Shown: positions 25,601-33,976, counted from the stretch's first letter. The stretch is DNA of 48,215 bases from Erysipelotrichaceae bacterium (GCA_015059105.1 SVBB01000010.1:1-48215), one strand, 5' to 3'. Made by a program: numbers and translations. The notes: generated from the sequence alone by a model not told the origin.

Positions 25601-25794
25601 GGAATATATTGCGCGGTAAAATCACCTCCATAAGAGAGGATGAAATTATTGTTGATCAACATGAAGAAATAGAAAGCGAATCCAATTAAAAATAAAAGAA
25701 GTCCATAATAAAATAACGAGTTATAATTCTTCAAAAAAGAAAGGTCGATTTTGAATTGCTTTTTAGGTTTTGAATTTGCGAAATATACGTCCAT
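22675..25794 (-). CDS. YfhO-family multi-span membrane protein (GT-C-like)
   Basis: A 1039-aa protein with about 12 or more membrane helices in the N-terminal half, a long outer domain (about residues 530-990) and a last helix near the C-terminus. The early loop LSYGGDFTAQYIPMGYHIWDYY with Gly-Gly-Asp/Gln-Tyr and GLFSPFNIILLIFP matches the YfhO family. Bacillus YfhO is linked to glycosylation of lipoteichoic acid; the GT-C-like fold fits a lipid-linked sugar transferase acting outside. AAGGA precedes the ATG by about 11 nt. It lies 27 nt after rsmI and is probably the last gene of the dnaX-to-rsmI run. The exact acceptor and sugar are unknown. Confidence 0.85.
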   Translation of the reverse strand: MDVYFANSKPKKQFKIDLSFLKNYNSLFYYGLLLFLIGFAFYFFMLINNNFILSYGGDFTAQYIPMGYHIWDYYHDIFTTGQIPLFDETIFLGSSTIGSDAYYGLFSPFNIILLIFPRSWVPYVMGFSSMIKLMCAGLLFRLYLKYMGCKEFAARLGGMSYAFVGWMAFYLWYNNYQDTLVFFPVVLLGIEKVIREKKPWLVSLGIFLLTISNYVLMISYIIAAFIYAAFRYFQTIRTRNYKDNLWVILFGFLGFSFGLMLAGTILLPAFFSTINSPKVSSNNYWSNIKIALKDGDIGLVFQYVFNWEKAPDQHNVSIGIRAYYPIINFFFPATTDRSMPSLKYSGWDFDDLCCSLWVYLPNILFLVPAIIDSARNKKISHLIGVVLMGVSLFTPFMYYLFMGMVNAYARWTLFATSSIITYVSLYISDLEHKNRHYIHFGYAFALAGIIATYILTLKLPELYQESGSRGTVVKRFIEGDYDLTHLAFILEMVYVTIAYILLFIFYNKKNFVKTFLTCMVTFEAVLMGTLVANLHGWDTKKNNGYSLNNELHEVITRIKREEGIHNRFFTSFNDSYSDENTMMNNYSSTSFFHSLYNFNVDYFSRWARIRSGVNSVGGRSRGKIQDIDTFLDMKYYVLNKGDTFARSNTIKEAYGTYRANVPLGFIEEPGLGSDNFLVYKNPLYPDFGYSYDTVFAYNEEGETDFTKIYTPQNRDEYYIVYNGMAFLKSAIMSYQDSQEIIKLANNDISLYEEDIYSNPTIHTLSIEGYSSSTADYQVKFYKTEEVAKKYPVKDIMNIPNTLEEVKFNEIDPMHYFAFIRKKDGTTFDYYDNGQSLYIYAPFSGSIKYDIYLIDENDKIFTYDDHSDHSTDNPSPIRGFYTDRKIKGIAYCGKYGSSNTAFRIKTESGKDYYNRLNKLLDYPITDVTYKPDRWTFKTNYLKKRFIISKEAFDNGWHVYSYKDGVKKELKTYLSTGGFVGFISEAGETSYVMEYVTPYRTSGILVSWTSLLAYVTSLLVYQRYVFEHEKDKYTVSKEKRA

Positions 25795-25821
25795 TTTGCT
25801 ATTTTTCCTTGCAAAAGCGTG

Positions 25822-26670
25822 CTATTTTATTTTAATCGCGAGATTATAAACGTCGTTTTTATTGACGTTATCAATCTTGCTAATTATCTCACTTATATCT
25901 TTTTTGCTGATGCCTTTTTCTAATAATAATTTGATGTGTTCAATGATCTTTTCTTCATTAACATCTTCTTGTTTATTATTGCCTTCAACAACGATGACAA
26001 TTTCTCCAATGATGGATGATGGATCAATGTTAACCAATTCATCGAGAGTGCCTCTAATGTATTCTTCGTTTTTCTTTGTTAATTCTCTAGCGATGACTGC
26101 TTCTCTATTACCGAGATATTGATTTAATAATGATAATGTTCTTTCGATGCGGTGAGGGCTTTCATAGAAGATAATTGTAGAAGTGAAACTTTTAAGTTTT
26201 TCTAACTCTTTTTTGGCTTCACTATCTTTGCTAGAGAGGAAACCATAGAAGTAGAAGTGGTCAGAATCTAGGCCTGATGAGACTAATGCGTTAATAAAAG
26301 CAGAACTACCTGAGATAGTCGAAACATTGATATCGTTAGCGAGACATTCTTTCGCAAGGATGCTACCAGGATCACTGATGCATGGATATCCAGCATCGCT
26401 GACATAGACAACTTTCTTGCCTTCTTTGATGTCGTTAACTATCTTTTGACTCATTGCCTTTTCATTATGTTCTCTTAAACTGACGAGATTCTTTTTAATA
26501 CCGAAATGAGAAAGTAATGAAAAAGTGTTTCTTGTATCTTCACAAGCGATTAAATCTGCCGCATTTAAAACCTCTATTGCTCTTGGTGATAATTCTTTTA
26601 AATTACCGATTGGAGTAGCAAGCAAATATAGAAGAGGTTTTTCATCGACAAAATTCTTATTTCTTTTCAT
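25822..26670 (-). CDS. rsmI: 16S rRNA (cytidine1402-2'-O)-methyltransferase
   Basis: RsmI methylates the 2'-OH of C1402 in 16S rRNA with S-adenosylmethionine. The tetrapyrrole-methylase fold shows LYLLATPIGNLKELSPRAIEVL at the start, ACEDTRNT, the SAM loop VSDAGYPCISDPG and the SGSSAFINALVSSGL and FYFYGFLSSK segments. I choose the ATG at 26670 (MKRNKNFVDEKP; 282 aa, normal size). The frame is open further, but that part is the Lys/Ile-rich shadow of the repeat tail in ricT. It overlaps ricT by 14 bp. C-terminal helices (near 240-282) are typical. Confidence 0.94.
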   Translation of the reverse strand: MKRNKNFVDEKPLLYLLATPIGNLKELSPRAIEVLNAADLIACEDTRNTFSLLSHFGIKKNLVSLREHNEKAMSQKIVNDIKEGKKVVYVSDAGYPCISDPGSILAKECLANDINVSTISGSSAFINALVSSGLDSDHFYFYGFLSSKDSEAKKELEKLKSFTSTIIFYESPHRIERTLSLLNQYLGNREAVIARELTKKNEEYIRGTLDELVNIDPSSIIGEIVIVVEGNNKQEDVNEEKIIEHIKLLLEKGISKKDISEIISKIDNVNKNDVYNLAIKIK

Positions 26671-27733
26671 CTTCTTTTTTGTTCTGTCTATTGTTTCTGT
26701 GATGGAAGTTGTGCCTATTCCTATCACGATTTTCTCTATTTTGATTTTCTCTATTTTGATTTTCTCTATTCTGTTGGTTTTCACGTGGTTCTCTTGGCTT
26801 ATTTTCACGTGGTTCTTTATTTTGGTTTTCAGGCATTTCTTTATTTATGCTCTCTTGGTTTTCACGTGGTTCCCTATTCCTATCACGATTTTCTCTATTT
26901 TGATTATTTTTAAAATGAGTTTGCTTGGTGAAGTCTTCTAAAGTGAGGTTGATGATATTTTCTGCGTTTTCTAATTTGATAGTTTCAGAAATAACGTTGA
27001 TACCAGTTACCTTATATTCAACTTTATCAATGACGAAAGATTTGCCGAGTTCTGGGAAATTAACTTTGCAGTCAGTATAGATATCGTCTTCATATTTTAA
27101 GCAGCACATGAGTTTTCCACAGTGACCACTTAACTTTGGAACATTGATCGCGAGCATTTGGTTTTTCGCTCTATTGATGGAGATGCCGTCAAATTCATTT
27201 AAGAAAGAAGAACAGCATAATTCTCTACCACACACGCCGAGTCCACCGATGGATTTAGCTTTATCTCTAGTGCCGATTTGACGGAGTTCAATACGGGTGT
27301 GTAATTTATGGGCGAGGACTTTTAAAAGTTCACGGAAATCAACGCGGTCATCCGCTAAATAAGAGAAGATAACTTTTGCTTTGTCTAGCGTGTATTCACA
27401 AGAAGTGAGACGCATATCAAGATTGAGGGCTTTGGATTCGACTTCACAAATCTTGAGTGCTTCAACCGCGTCCTTCTTATTTGAGTTGTCGATTTTGATA
27501 TCGTTTTCAGTCGCTTTTCTAAGGATTGGTTTTAATTCTAATTCACTTTTTAGTTTTGCGATTTCAATTGGGGCGATAGTGACTGTTCCAAGTTCGATAC
27601 CCCTAACAGTTTCGACGACAACTTTATCGCCGTTAACTAATGATTTATCGTCATAACCAAAGAAATATGAACGAGATGCATTATCAAAGGTAATGCCGAC
27701 GAAATATGTAAATTTATTATTATCTGGACTCAT
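26657..27733 (-). CDS. ricT: RicT/YaaT PSP1-domain protein with a repetitive basic tail
   Basis: RicT (YaaT) belongs to the RicA-RicF-RicT complex that carries Fe-S clusters and helps RNase Y process mRNAs in Bacillus. The PSP1 core (about residues 1-270) shows the conserved cysteines in LGVCGRELCCSSFL and LSGHCGKLMCCLKYE. Residues from about 278 to 358 are an Asn/Arg/Glu-rich tail made of repeats such as NREN and PREN, coded by DNA direct repeats; such tails often bind RNA. AAGGAG precedes the ATG, which overlaps holB by 14 bp. The tail is much longer and more repetitive than in Bacillus YaaT (about 275 aa). Confidence 0.92.
   Translation of the reverse strand: MSPDNNKFTYFVGITFDNASRSYFFGYDDKSLVNGDKVVVETVRGIELGTVTIAPIEIAKLKSELELKPILRKATENDIKIDNSNKKDAVEALKICEVESKALNLDMRLTSCEYTLDKAKVIFSYLADDRVDFRELLKVLAHKLHTRIELRQIGTRDKAKSIGGLGVCGRELCCSSFLNEFDGISINRAKNQMLAINVPKLSGHCGKLMCCLKYEDDIYTDCKVNFPELGKSFVIDKVEYKVTGINVISETIKLENAENIINLTLEDFTKQTHFKNNQNRENRDRNREPRENQESINKEMPENQNKEPRENKPREPRENQQNRENQNRENQNRENRDRNRHNFHHRNNRQNKKEDEKK
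26714..26905. repeat. direct repeats inside the 3' end of ricT
   Basis: A 33-bp sequence starting CCTATTCCTATCACGATT occurs at 26714-26746 and again, identical, at 26873-26905. Between them a 15-bp unit, GATTTTCTCTATTTT, is repeated about three times (26729-26773), and TTTTCACGTGGTTC occurs three times. All are in frame with the Asn/Arg/Glu-rich tail. The array may expand and contract by slippage. Confidence 0.85.
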
Positions 27734-28733
27734 TTATGTTGCTCCTTACGATGGATAAGATGATATGGTCTAATTGGAGAGGAATGTTGAGGTTTAAACC
27801 AATCATGTTCCTCTGCTTTAATAGTTCAAGTAGACATGATGATACATCGATATGGTTATTATCGAGGATATCTTGAAGTATTGTATCATAATTTGTTAAG
27901 GTAATTGGTCTATTATTTTGAATATTTAATAAATCTTCAAAAACTGTGATTAAACAATCTAAGAAAAATCTAAATGATTCTTTTTTATTAACAAGGGGAG
28001 AAATTTTGCTTTGTACATAGTACACGGCGTAGTCGTTGTCACCGTTTTTAAGCGCGTTTAATAGTTCTTCTAATGCTTTTTTACAAGCGAAATAATATTC
28101 GCTTTCTTCTTCGTTATTTATAATCTCGTAGATGAGTTCCCCGTCATTATAGAAATAGGAAAGTAGTTCGGCGTCCCCTTTTTCAACCCCTAAATCAACG
28201 GCTTGTTCGATGACGAGGTTGCGGTCAATGGCTTTTAGATGAAGTGTTTGACAGCGGGATACAATTGTCGGTAATATCGCGTTTTCGTTATTTGTGGTTA
28301 AAAAGGCATAAACCCCTTCTTGTGGTTCTTCTAAGAATTTCAAAATGCTGTTGATGGCTTCTTCCCTCATATATTCAATGCAGTTAAGAACATAGACCAT
28401 GATTCCTTTTGTTTCTAAAGGTGTTCTTTCAAATTGATGAGAGATGGTGTCGACTGCGTCTTTTGAAATGAGTTTTTCTGCTCCGTCTAAAATGATGCAA
28501 TCAGGATAATTGTTATCATCGACGCGGAGGCAGGATATGCAGTTGTTGCACGCGAGTGGAGAAGGTTCATCACAAAGAAGTGACTTCGCTAAAAAGGTGG
28601 CGATTTCTAATAACGGAACCCCTTTACTTCCAACGAGAAGATAAGCATGCGAAAGCTTGCCTTTTTCCATGGCTTGCACGAATGTTTTATAAATCGTTGG
28701 TTGATAATTTTTGAGATATTTTTCTACTTGCAT
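27720..28733 (-). CDS. holB: DNA polymerase III delta' subunit
   Basis: Delta' is the stator of the clamp loader that puts the sliding clamp on DNA. The 337-aa protein starts YQPTIYKTFVQAMEKGKLSHAYLLVG, has a degenerate P-loop (GSKGVPLL, no Lys-Thr), as expected for the non-hydrolysing delta', and a zinc cluster CNNCISC. SRC (Ser-Arg-Cys), the clamp-loader motif supplying an Arg finger, is seen as TIVSRCQTLHL near residue 160. The ATG lies 10 bp inside the end of tmk and its stop region overlaps ricT by 14 bp. Pairs functionally with DnaX of the same cluster. Confidence 0.92.
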   Translation of the reverse strand: MQVEKYLKNYQPTIYKTFVQAMEKGKLSHAYLLVGSKGVPLLEIATFLAKSLLCDEPSPLACNNCISCLRVDDNNYPDCIILDGAEKLISKDAVDTISHQFERTPLETKGIMVYVLNCIEYMREEAINSILKFLEEPQEGVYAFLTTNNENAILPTIVSRCQTLHLKAIDRNLVIEQAVDLGVEKGDAELLSYFYNDGELIYEIINNEEESEYYFACKKALEELLNALKNGDNDYAVYYVQSKISPLVNKKESFRFFLDCLITVFEDLLNIQNNRPITLTNYDTILQDILDNNHIDVSSCLLELLKQRNMIGLNLNIPLQLDHIILSIVRSNINESR

Positions 28734-29344
28734 AAACGTTTGAGGATCGCGTCTAATGCATCTTGAGCAACTTGTTCTCTATCTTTACTCGCGTCAATAA
28801 TCACAAATCTATCAGAATATTTTTCTGCTAAATTAAGGAAGGTTTGACGGACTTTTTTGTGAAATTCAAGCGTTTCTAAATCAAGACGATTGACTTCGCG
28901 ATTTTTATTTAATGAGATTCTTTTTAATCCGAGCTCTGGCGGAATATCGAATAACAATGTGAGGTCTGGCCAAGTGTTTTCGGTGGCGAACATATTGATA
29001 TCGACGATGTTATCAATGCCGAGTCCTCTTGCTCCACCTTGATAGGCTAAAGAAGAATCGATGTAGCGATCACAGATGACGATTTTACCTTCTTTAACAG
29101 CAGGCCATACTTTTTCAATGAGGTGTTGTCTTCTCGCTGCAGCGTATAATAATGCTTCGGTTCTTCCGTCCATCGCTTTATTGTCTTTATCGAGGATGAC
29201 GTTGCGGATTTGTTCGGATATCGGAGTGCCACCAGGTTCACGCGTTTTTAAAACATCATAGCCAAGCTCCCTTAGCTTATTGATGACTGTTTCTGTCGCG
29301 GTTGATTTACCTGAACCTTCTGGACCTTCGATTGTAACAAACAT
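28724..29344 (-). CDS. tmk: thymidylate kinase
   Basis: Tmk phosphorylates dTMP to dTDP for DNA synthesis. The 206-aa protein shows the P-loop EGPEGSGKST, the dTMP-binding TREPGGTPISEQIR, and the DRYIDSSLAYQGGARGLG motif typical of the bacterial enzyme, with normal size. TAGGAGC precedes the ATG. It lies 10 nt after recR and overlaps holB by 10 bp, the usual Bacilli order recR-tmk-holB. Confidence 0.96.
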   Translation of the reverse strand: MFVTIEGPEGSGKSTATETVINKLRELGYDVLKTREPGGTPISEQIRNVILDKDNKAMDGRTEALLYAAARRQHLIEKVWPAVKEGKIVICDRYIDSSLAYQGGARGLGIDNIVDINMFATENTWPDLTLLFDIPPELGLKRISLNKNREVNRLDLETLEFHKKVRQTFLNLAEKYSDRFVIIDASKDREQVAQDALDAILKRLCK

Positions 29345-29354
29345 ATTTCTGCTC

Positions 29355-29948
29355 CTATAATTTATGGCGGCCTTCTAATGCTTTCTGAAGTGTGATTTGG
29401 TCGGCATAGTCGAGATTGCCACCCATTGGTAAGCCATATGCGAGACGGGTAACGTTAGCTTTGCTACCATTCAATATCTTGCTGATATATAACGCGGTGG
29501 TTTCCCCATCGATTGTGGGATTAGTCGCGATGATCACTTCTTCAACACCTTCGTTTACTCTTTCTTCTAAAGAAGAGATATTGAGGCTATCAACTGTAAT
29601 ACCTTTGTTTAAAGATATTTCCCCATTGAGAATGTGATATAAACCGTTATAGCTATCGCTGTTTTCAATCGCTAAAGCATCTTTATAATGCGAGACCACT
29701 AAAATCTTAGTTTTGTCTCTATTTGGATCATCGCATATTGGGCAGTTATCGCTATCGATTAATAATCCACACTTTGGACATTTTTTAATCGATTGTTTTA
29801 GGTTTAATAACGCATCGGAAAATTCTTGTATGTCTTCATCGCTGTTTTCAAGCAATGAATAGGCCATGCGTTCAGCGCTTTTTCTTCCGACGCTAGGAAG
29901 TTTGGCCAACGATTCTATTAAACGGTCAATTGGTTTTAATGACTTCAT
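29355..29948 (-). CDS. recR: recombination mediator RecR
   Basis: RecR acts with RecF/RecO to load RecA at gaps. The 197-aa protein shows a helix-hairpin-helix start (LAKLPSVGRKSAERMAYSLL), a four-cysteine zinc finger (CPKCG ... CPICD, residues about 57-72), and a Toprim domain (ILVVSHYKDALAIENSDSYNGLYHIL, EEVIIATNPTIDGETTALYI) ending in the usual Walker-like YGLPMGGNLDYADQITL. Its ATG overlaps the stop of ybaB by one base and uses a GGAGGT inside ybaB. Confidence 0.96.
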   Translation of the reverse strand: MKSLKPIDRLIESLAKLPSVGRKSAERMAYSLLENSDEDIQEFSDALLNLKQSIKKCPKCGLLIDSDNCPICDDPNRDKTKILVVSHYKDALAIENSDSYNGLYHILNGEISLNKGITVDSLNISSLEERVNEGVEEVIIATNPTIDGETTALYISKILNGSKANVTRLAYGLPMGGNLDYADQITLQKALEGRHKL

Positions 29949-30250
29949 TAAAAACCGAGACCTCCAGATTTACCGGTTATTCTTTCGTTAATCGCTTCTT
30001 CTTCGGCGTTGATTTGTTCGATTAATTCATTGATAGTGGAGATGAGCATTTCTTCAATCATCTCTTTGTCTTCAGCATTAAAAGCATCGGGTTCAATTGT
30101 GATTTCAGAGATGGTTTTATCTCCCATCACTCCGACAGTGATTAAACCAGCTTTTTTCGCTGTGAATTCCTTGTTGTGTAATTCATCCATTGCCTTGTTG
30201 AGCTCTCTTTGCATCTTTTGGGCTTGGATCATCATTTGTTGCATGTTCAT
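29948..30250 (-). CDS. YbaB/EbfC nucleoid-associated protein
   Basis: A 100-aa DNA-binding protein of the YbaB family: an N-terminal helix rich in Met/Gln (MNMQQMMIQAQKMQRELNKAMDEL), then GLITVGVMGDKTISEITIEP and a C-terminal helix. The family forms tweezer-shaped dimers and is almost always placed between dnaX and recR, as here. Start and dnaX stop overlap as ATGA. Confidence 0.93.
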   Translation of the reverse strand: MNMQQMMIQAQKMQRELNKAMDELHNKEFTAKKAGLITVGVMGDKTISEITIEPDAFNAEDKEMIEEMLISTINELIEQINAEEEAINERITGKSGGLGF

Positions 30251-31947
30251 AATTTGTTCACCTCAAATTCTAAATTGACATCATCTGGTCTTGGGAGTCT
30301 CTTCACTCCTTTTAAATCGATAAATAAACGTTGATAATCAACCGACTCTTTTCTTGAAACGCTATAGACGAATAAGTGTTTATGGAAGACGTGGTTGATC
30401 AACGATTGAATCATATGTTGGTTGGATGCCGTATTTGCCTTTTCCACTAAGTTGGTCATTGGGAATTCTAATAGTAACACATCGTTAGAAACGATTAATG
30501 GGTGGGCATCAATTAATAAAGTGGCAATCTTTCCGTATTCTGGATGAGTCGCATAACGCTTGAGCTGTGACCATCTATCGAGGAAGTTGTTTTTGATTTC
30601 CTTTTTACCAGTAACGATGATTTTGATAATTGTATCTTGGTCGATTTTATATGAGCCTTCAGAGAGAGTTCCCTTTAAAGAAATAGTGGTTTCAACTGGG
30701 ATAATTTCTTCTTGTAAAGGCGGTATTTCTTCTTTGACTGGTTGAGGAGCAACTGGTTCAATTTTAACCGGTTTTTGCACAGTTTCTTCCACAAAAATCT
30801 GACTTTTTTCAATTTTTTCTTCTTTTTGAGGAATTTTTAATTCTGGAACTATTAGCTTATTTTGAGAAGGATTATTTAGTGTCGCCATTTTTAGAAGCGT
30901 AACTTCAAATAATGTGTTCGCGTCAGCAACATTCTTATAATCCTTTAATGAATCCATCAATGTTTGAATATAACTATTGAGGACGTTGGTGTTGGCCTCT
31001 TGGTTGATTTCGGTAGCCTCTTTTTCAGAGATATTTTCTAATAAATCTTTTTTGTTTGTTAATGCATAAATTAATGCATCTTTGAAAATGGATAATAAGT
31101 CATTGGTGAGACGTTTGATATCGGTCCCTTTGCCTAAATATTTTTGAACGCGGTTAAGGACATCGCTGACATCGTTTTTAAGAAGCGAGTGAATTAAAGA
31201 TAATTTCTCAGCTTTTGATTCAAGAGAGAAAATCGATAAGACATCGTTCTCATTTAGAGTGTTACCAGAATAGGCGAGAACTTGGTCGAGCATTGATAAA
31301 GCGTCACGCATTCCTCCATCACTTAAAGAAATGATGAGGTCGACAGCGTCTTGGTTATATTCGATGTTTTCTTTTTCTAAGATGGTTTGAATTCTTTTAG
31401 ACATCTCAGGACTTGGAACTTTACCAAAGTCATATCTTTGACATCTAGATAGAATAGTTGGAAGAAGTTTATGAGGTTCAGTGGTCGCTAAAATGAAGAT
31501 GACGTGTTCTGGTGGTTCTTCTAATGTTTTTAATAAAGCATTAAAAGCTTCATTGGTCATCATATGAACTTCATCGATGATGTATACTTTGTATCTTCCA
31601 AGAATAGTGGAATATTTAACTTTTTCGATTAAATCTTTAATTTCATTAATACCACGGTTAGATGCCGCGTCGATTTCTAAAACATCTGGATGTGAATTGT
31701 TGTTGATTGCTTCGCAGTTGCGGCAGTGATTGCACTGACAGCCAAGTCCTTCATCGCAGTTAAGGGCTTTTGCAAGAAGCTTTGCCATTGTGGTTTTTCC
31801 TGTACCACGTGGACCCGCGAATAAATAGGCGTGAGAAATCTTGCCTGTTGCTAATGCGTTTTTAAAGGTGCGGACAATGTGTTCTTGACCCGCCACTTCT
31901 TCAAATGTCGTTGGACGATATGTTCTATATAATGCTTTGTATGCCAT
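30247..31947 (-). CDS. dnaX: DNA polymerase III tau/gamma subunit
   Basis: DnaX is the ATPase motor of the clamp loader. The 566-aa protein starts MAYKALYRTYRPTTFEEVAGQEHIV and shows Walker A GPRGTGKTT (near residue 45), a zinc cluster CDEGLGCQCNHCRNC, Walker B VYIIDEVHMM, and SRC (LSRCQRYDFG). Residues about 370-430 form a Pro/Glu/Lys-rich linker before the tau C-terminal domain. The -10 box (TATAAT) is 14 nt upstream of the ATG and no Shine-Dalgarno is present, so the leader is only about 8 nt. It heads the long unit that runs through ybaB, recR, tmk, holB, ricT, rsmI and the YfhO gene. Confidence 0.96.
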   Translation of the reverse strand: MAYKALYRTYRPTTFEEVAGQEHIVRTFKNALATGKISHAYLFAGPRGTGKTTMAKLLAKALNCDEGLGCQCNHCRNCEAINNNSHPDVLEIDAASNRGINEIKDLIEKVKYSTILGRYKVYIIDEVHMMTNEAFNALLKTLEEPPEHVIFILATTEPHKLLPTILSRCQRYDFGKVPSPEMSKRIQTILEKENIEYNQDAVDLIISLSDGGMRDALSMLDQVLAYSGNTLNENDVLSIFSLESKAEKLSLIHSLLKNDVSDVLNRVQKYLGKGTDIKRLTNDLLSIFKDALIYALTNKKDLLENISEKEATEINQEANTNVLNSYIQTLMDSLKDYKNVADANTLFEVTLLKMATLNNPSQNKLIVPELKIPQKEEKIEKSQIFVEETVQKPVKIEPVAPQPVKEEIPPLQEEIIPVETTISLKGTLSEGSYKIDQDTIIKIIVTGKKEIKNNFLDRWSQLKRYATHPEYGKIATLLIDAHPLIVSNDVLLLEFPMTNLVEKANTASNQHMIQSLINHVFHKHLFVYSVSRKESVDYQRLFIDLKGVKRLPRPDDVNLEFEVNKL

Positions 31948-31961
31948 AAACTTTAAATATG

Positions 31962-31967
31962 ATTATA
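31962..31967 (-). promoter_or_regulatory. -10 box of dnaX
   Basis: TATAAT on the minus strand, 14 nt before the dnaX ATG. The -35 region is T-rich without a clear hexamer. The space between dnaX and prfA (31948-32087) otherwise shows no RNA gene. Confidence 0.6.
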
Positions 31968-32046
31968 CACCAACAAGCAAGTTTCAAAAAGACTTAATAT
32001 GAATATTAACATAGAGAAATGTCTCTTTATTCCACACCCTGAATAA

Positions 32047-32055
32047 TGATACAAT
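32047..32055 (+). promoter_or_regulatory. extended -10 promoter of prfA
   Basis: TGA-TACAAT is an extended -10 box; the start would be near 32062. This makes the ATG at 32046, which would give a longer protein, unlikely. Confidence 0.5.
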
Positions 32056-32087
32056 ACATAACGGCTAGAAAAACTATGGAAGAAAAT

Positions 32088-33152
32088 ATGAAACAACGCC
32101 TATTAACGGCGGAAAAAAGATTAAAAGAAATCGATGAAGAACTCATGAGCGATACTGTCACAAGAGACATTAAGCGTTTTCGTGATATCTCAAAGGAAAG
32201 AAGTTACTTATCTGAACAAGTGGAAGCGTTCCACAAGTATCAAAAGACAGTCTCTGACTTAGAAGATGCGATTGTGATGAGCAATGACTCCGATCCAGAA
32301 ATTGCTGAAATGGCAAAAGAAGAAGTAAAAGCTCTTCAAGAACAAGAAACAAATTTATTAGACGAAATCAAAGGCTTATTAGTGCCACGTGATCCAAATG
32401 ATGATAAAAACATCGTCGTGGAGATTAGAGGTGCGGCTGGTGGAGATGAAGCAAACATCTTCGCGGGCGATTTATTTAGAATGTATACGAGATACGCCGA
32501 ACAAAAAGGGTGGAAGATTCAAATGCTTGATGAAAACCCATCTGAAGCTGGTGGTTTCGCTTTAGTCTCCTTTATGATTAAAGGCGATTCCGTTTATTCA
32601 AGATTAAAGTTCGAATCTGGCGCGCATCGTGTGCAACGTGTACCTCGCACTGAAGCCAGTGGTCGTATTCATACTTCCACAGCTACTGTCCTAGTGATGC
32701 CAGAAGCCGAAGAAATCGATATTCAAATCAACCCATCAGATTTACAAGTTGACACATATCGTTCCCAAGGCGCTGGTGGACAAAACGTTAACAAGACTGA
32801 ATCCGCGGTTCGTATTACACATATTCCAACTGGTATCGTCGTGAGCTGCCAAACTGAAAAATCACAAATTCAAAACCGTGAAATCGCGATGCAAATGTTA
32901 AGAACAAAGATGTATTCCACGATGCTTGAAGAACAACAAGAAAAGATTGGCAACGAAAGAAGACTTAAAATTGGACATGGTGAAAGAAGTGAAAAGATTC
33001 GCACTTATAACTATCCTCAAAATCGTGTCACTGACCACCGTATCGGATTTACAATTCAACAATTAGATAGAGTAATGGAAGGGGATCTTGATGACATCAT
33101 CGATGCCTTAATCCATTATGACCAAGCGATGAAGATTTCTGGTGAAGAATGA
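32088..33152 (+). CDS. prfA: peptide chain release factor RF1
   Basis: RF1 ends translation at UAA and UAG. The sequence shows GGDEANIFAGDLFRMYTRYA, the codon-reading PxT motif as VPRTEASGR (RVQRVPRTE), and the GGQ catalytic loop in [17 protein letters not shown], whose Gln is methylated by PrmC, encoded next. I prefer the ATG at 32088 (MKQRLLTAEKRL, 354 aa), which has GGAAG 5 nt upstream; ATGs at 32046 and 32076 are in frame but the first overlaps the promoter. The stop overlaps prmC as ATGA. Confidence 0.95.
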   Translation: MKQRLLTAEKRLKEIDEELMSDTVTRDIKRFRDISKERSYLSEQVEAFHKYQKTVSDLEDAIVMSNDSDPEIAEMAKEEVKALQEQETNLLDEIKGLLVPRDPNDDKNIVVEIRGAAGGDEANIFAGDLFRMYTRYAEQKGWKIQMLDENPSEAGGFALVSFMIKGDSVYSRLKFESGAHRVQRVPRTEASGRIHTSTATVLVMPEAEEIDIQINPSDLQVDTYRSQGAGGQNVNKTESAVRITHIPTGIVVSCQTEKSQIQNREIAMQMLRTKMYSTMLEEQQEKIGNERRLKIGHGERSEKIRTYNYPQNRVTDHRIGFTIQQLDRVMEGDLDDIIDALIHYDQAMKISGEE

Positions 33153-33976
33153 GACAATCTTTCCGCCAAATATATTTCGCTTTAAAGAAAGAAAATAATG
33201 CCTTTTTAAGCGACTCAGTAATTAAAGAATATTTGTGTTTTGTCGGTAATTTTAACGAATATACCGACTTTTTTATGCATATTGATGATGAAATTGACTT
33301 TGATTATAACGATAAAAAACTAAACTTATTAAGAAAAGGAAAACCCGTTCAACAAATCGCCCATTACCAATATTTTTGTGGCCATAAAATCTATGTTGAT
33401 GACAATGTTTTGATTCCGCGACAAGAGACTGAAATGCTTGTGGAAATAGTAAAAGAAAAGATTTTTCAAACGTTTGGTGACCAAGACATTAATTTATTAG
33501 ATATGTGCTGCGGGACTGGAGCGATTGGTTTATGTTTGTCTAATGAAAATGTTTCTTTAACTCTAACAGATATATCTAAAGAAGCATTAGAGGTCGTAAG
33601 AAAGAATGTAGCTAACTTTAAGTATAAGAAGATAGATGTCATAGAAAGCGATTTGTTCGATAATGTTGAAGGTAAATATAATGTGGTTGTCTGTAATCCT
33701 CCATATATAGAAAACGAAGACAATATTGACCCACAGGTATTTGAATATGAACCTAAGTTAGCTTTATTAGCGAAGCCTGGTTATATCTTTTATGAAAGAA
33801 TATTAAGCGTTATTAATAATTATATTAAAGATAAATATATAATCGGTTTTGAGATCGAAGAAGATCAGAAAGAGAAACTAACAGAATTGATTAAAAAGTA
33901 TCTTCCAAAAAGTTCATTTTCTTTTTATAAAGATATATGTAACAAGACAAGATTTGTTATTATAAATAATAGTTAG
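33149..33976 (+). CDS. prmC: release factor glutamine N5-methyltransferase
   Basis: PrmC methylates the GGQ glutamine of RF1 and RF2. The 275-aa protein has the helical N-terminal domain, PRQETEMLVE, the SAM motif LLDMCCGTGAIGL (residues 116-128) and the catalytic NPPY motif (VVCNPPYIE, 183-186), which binds the substrate Gln. It is translationally coupled to prfA (ATGA). Sequence is rich in ATA codons and more AT-rich than prfA. Confidence 0.94.
   Translation: MRQSFRQIYFALKKENNAFLSDSVIKEYLCFVGNFNEYTDFFMHIDDEIDFDYNDKKLNLLRKGKPVQQIAHYQYFCGHKIYVDDNVLIPRQETEMLVEIVKEKIFQTFGDQDINLLDMCCGTGAIGLCLSNENVSLTLTDISKEALEVVRKNVANFKYKKIDVIESDLFDNVEGKYNVVVCNPPYIENEDNIDPQVFEYEPKLALLAKPGYIFYERILSVINNYIKDKYIIGFEIEEDQKEKLTELIKKYLPKSSFSFYKDICNKTRFVIINNS

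Noticed and set aside
26714..26905. Direct repeats considered as a CRISPR array
   Set aside because: Units are short, unevenly spaced, in frame with a protein tail, and no cas gene is in the window.
26525..26941. 138-codon open frame on the plus strand over ricT/rsmI
   Set aside because: It is a by-product of the repeat tail of ricT read on the other strand (Phe/Ile/Leu-rich repeats) and has no start signals.
30803..30810. A6G run in dnaX on the minus strand, as a possible gamma-forming frameshift site
   Set aside because: The zero frame is GAA AAA AGT, so the A-AAA-AAG heptamer is not in the phase needed for -1 slippage, and no stem-loop follows closely.
31948..32087. Search for the signal recognition particle RNA beside dnaX
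   Set aside because: The space is only about 140 nt and holds the two divergent promoters; no conserved SRP loop sequence was seen.
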